From Symbiodinium natans (Eukaryota; Sar; Dinophyceae; Suessiales; Symbiodiniaceae): DNA of 64,000 nt. Within the stretch, counting starts at the first letter, position 1; every line of letters begins with the position of its first letter. The stretch is taken from contig CAJNDS010002079.1 in assembly GCA_905221605.1 (NCBI GenBank), positions 1,297,501 to 1,361,500 of the forward strand, written 5' to 3'. Below, piece after piece: positions 63,756 through 64,000 of the stretch. Under the pieces are notes generated by a model. That model worked only from the letters and a program-made list of their open reading frames with translations, did no database searches and had not been told where the DNA came from. A program made the position numbers and the translations under genes.

Positions 63756-64000
63756 CTAAACTCTTTCGTGCGCCGACCCGGGCTGGCCCAAGACTATGCT
63801 TGTCGAGGAAGAAGATGCCGTTTAGGGTGGGGTTTTAGGGCCCTAAACCCTAAACCCTAAACCCTAAACCCGAAACCGGTTTAGGGTTGAGTTGGGGTGT
63901 CGGAGTTCAGTTCTGGTTTGGGGTTTCAGGTTTAGTGTAAACCCGAAACCTTGAACCCACAAGGCAGCAATGAGAGGGTTCTCCCAATGGGGGGGGGGGG
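63756..64000. other. right-end mixed text
   Basis: A unique patch open in one frame (CADPGWPKTMLVEEEDAV, 63773-63825) that might be an exon, then a head-to-head TTTAGGG/CCCTAAA junction (63822-63875), decayed heptamers and a terminal poly-G. Confidence 0.3.

Noticed and set aside
1-64000. CRISPR-like arrays
   Set aside because: The repeats are 7-9 base tandem units without spacers; they are telomere-like, not CRISPR.

Overview
This window looks like nuclear DNA of a dinoflagellate (Symbiodiniaceae-like or a relative). The evidence is TTTAGGG/CCCTAAA heptamer arrays scattered in both orientations, protein-coding exons of only 25-94 bases, introns that start with GC or GA as often as GT and end in AG, and one gene of a type I associate with dinoflagellates. 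There is no bacterial-style operon, rRNA, tRNA or CRISPR array that I can see. Most long open frames in the window are translations of telomere-like repeats (runs of P-K-P-x-T-L-N or G-F-R-V-x-G-L) and are not genes.

Region 1-7023 is telomere-like repeat DNA with eight possible N-terminal exons on the + strand (2358-6213, tentative). Region 7024-54824 holds the main discovery: a + strand gene for a Ski2-like DExH helicase of the ASCC3/Slh1 type, cut into about 40 recognisable exons. In order they give the LPEGT/EELP linker, Q-like motif (LNTIQS), Walker A (GAGKT), motif Ia (APMKAL), motif Ib (ELTGDM), VPEKWDV, motif II (DEVH), motif III (SATLPNY), FYFDSSYRP, motif IV (VMVFVHSR), IHHAGMLRSDR, motif V (ATLAWGVNLPA), VIIKGT, motif VI (QIFGRAGRP), then the winged-helix and Sec63-like segments, ending in an exon reading IVKKLE. 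The second helicase cassette of a normal ASCC3 is not visible afterwards. The introns (0.3-3.3 kb) consist of telomere-like arrays, variant heptamers, homopolymer C/G tracts, and small inverted-repeat elements that recur in several families (introner- or MITE-like).

Region 57137-60605 carries part of a second + strand gene, with exons reading WWDELRADE, FVSHAWAEGIFELG, CCLLANPQNLDI and RASHVLVIPN. I associate this with a dinoflagellate-expanded family of unknown role.

Region 61240-63614 is different: a 2.37 kb block without telomere repeats, set between two CCCTAAA arrays and bounded by imperfect terminal inverted repeats (gcgggttca...). It contains a four-exon gene with ordinary GT-AG introns that encodes about 520 residues, with an N-terminal hydrophobic segment and a C-terminal GRF-like zinc-binding motif. 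A perfect 10-bp-stem hairpin follows the gene. The block could be an undescribed mobile element that sits in telomere-like repeats.

Exon edges were set by reading frame, family similarity and an AG acceptor. They were partly chosen to keep phase, so single edges may be off by a few bases. No alignment or transcript evidence was available.
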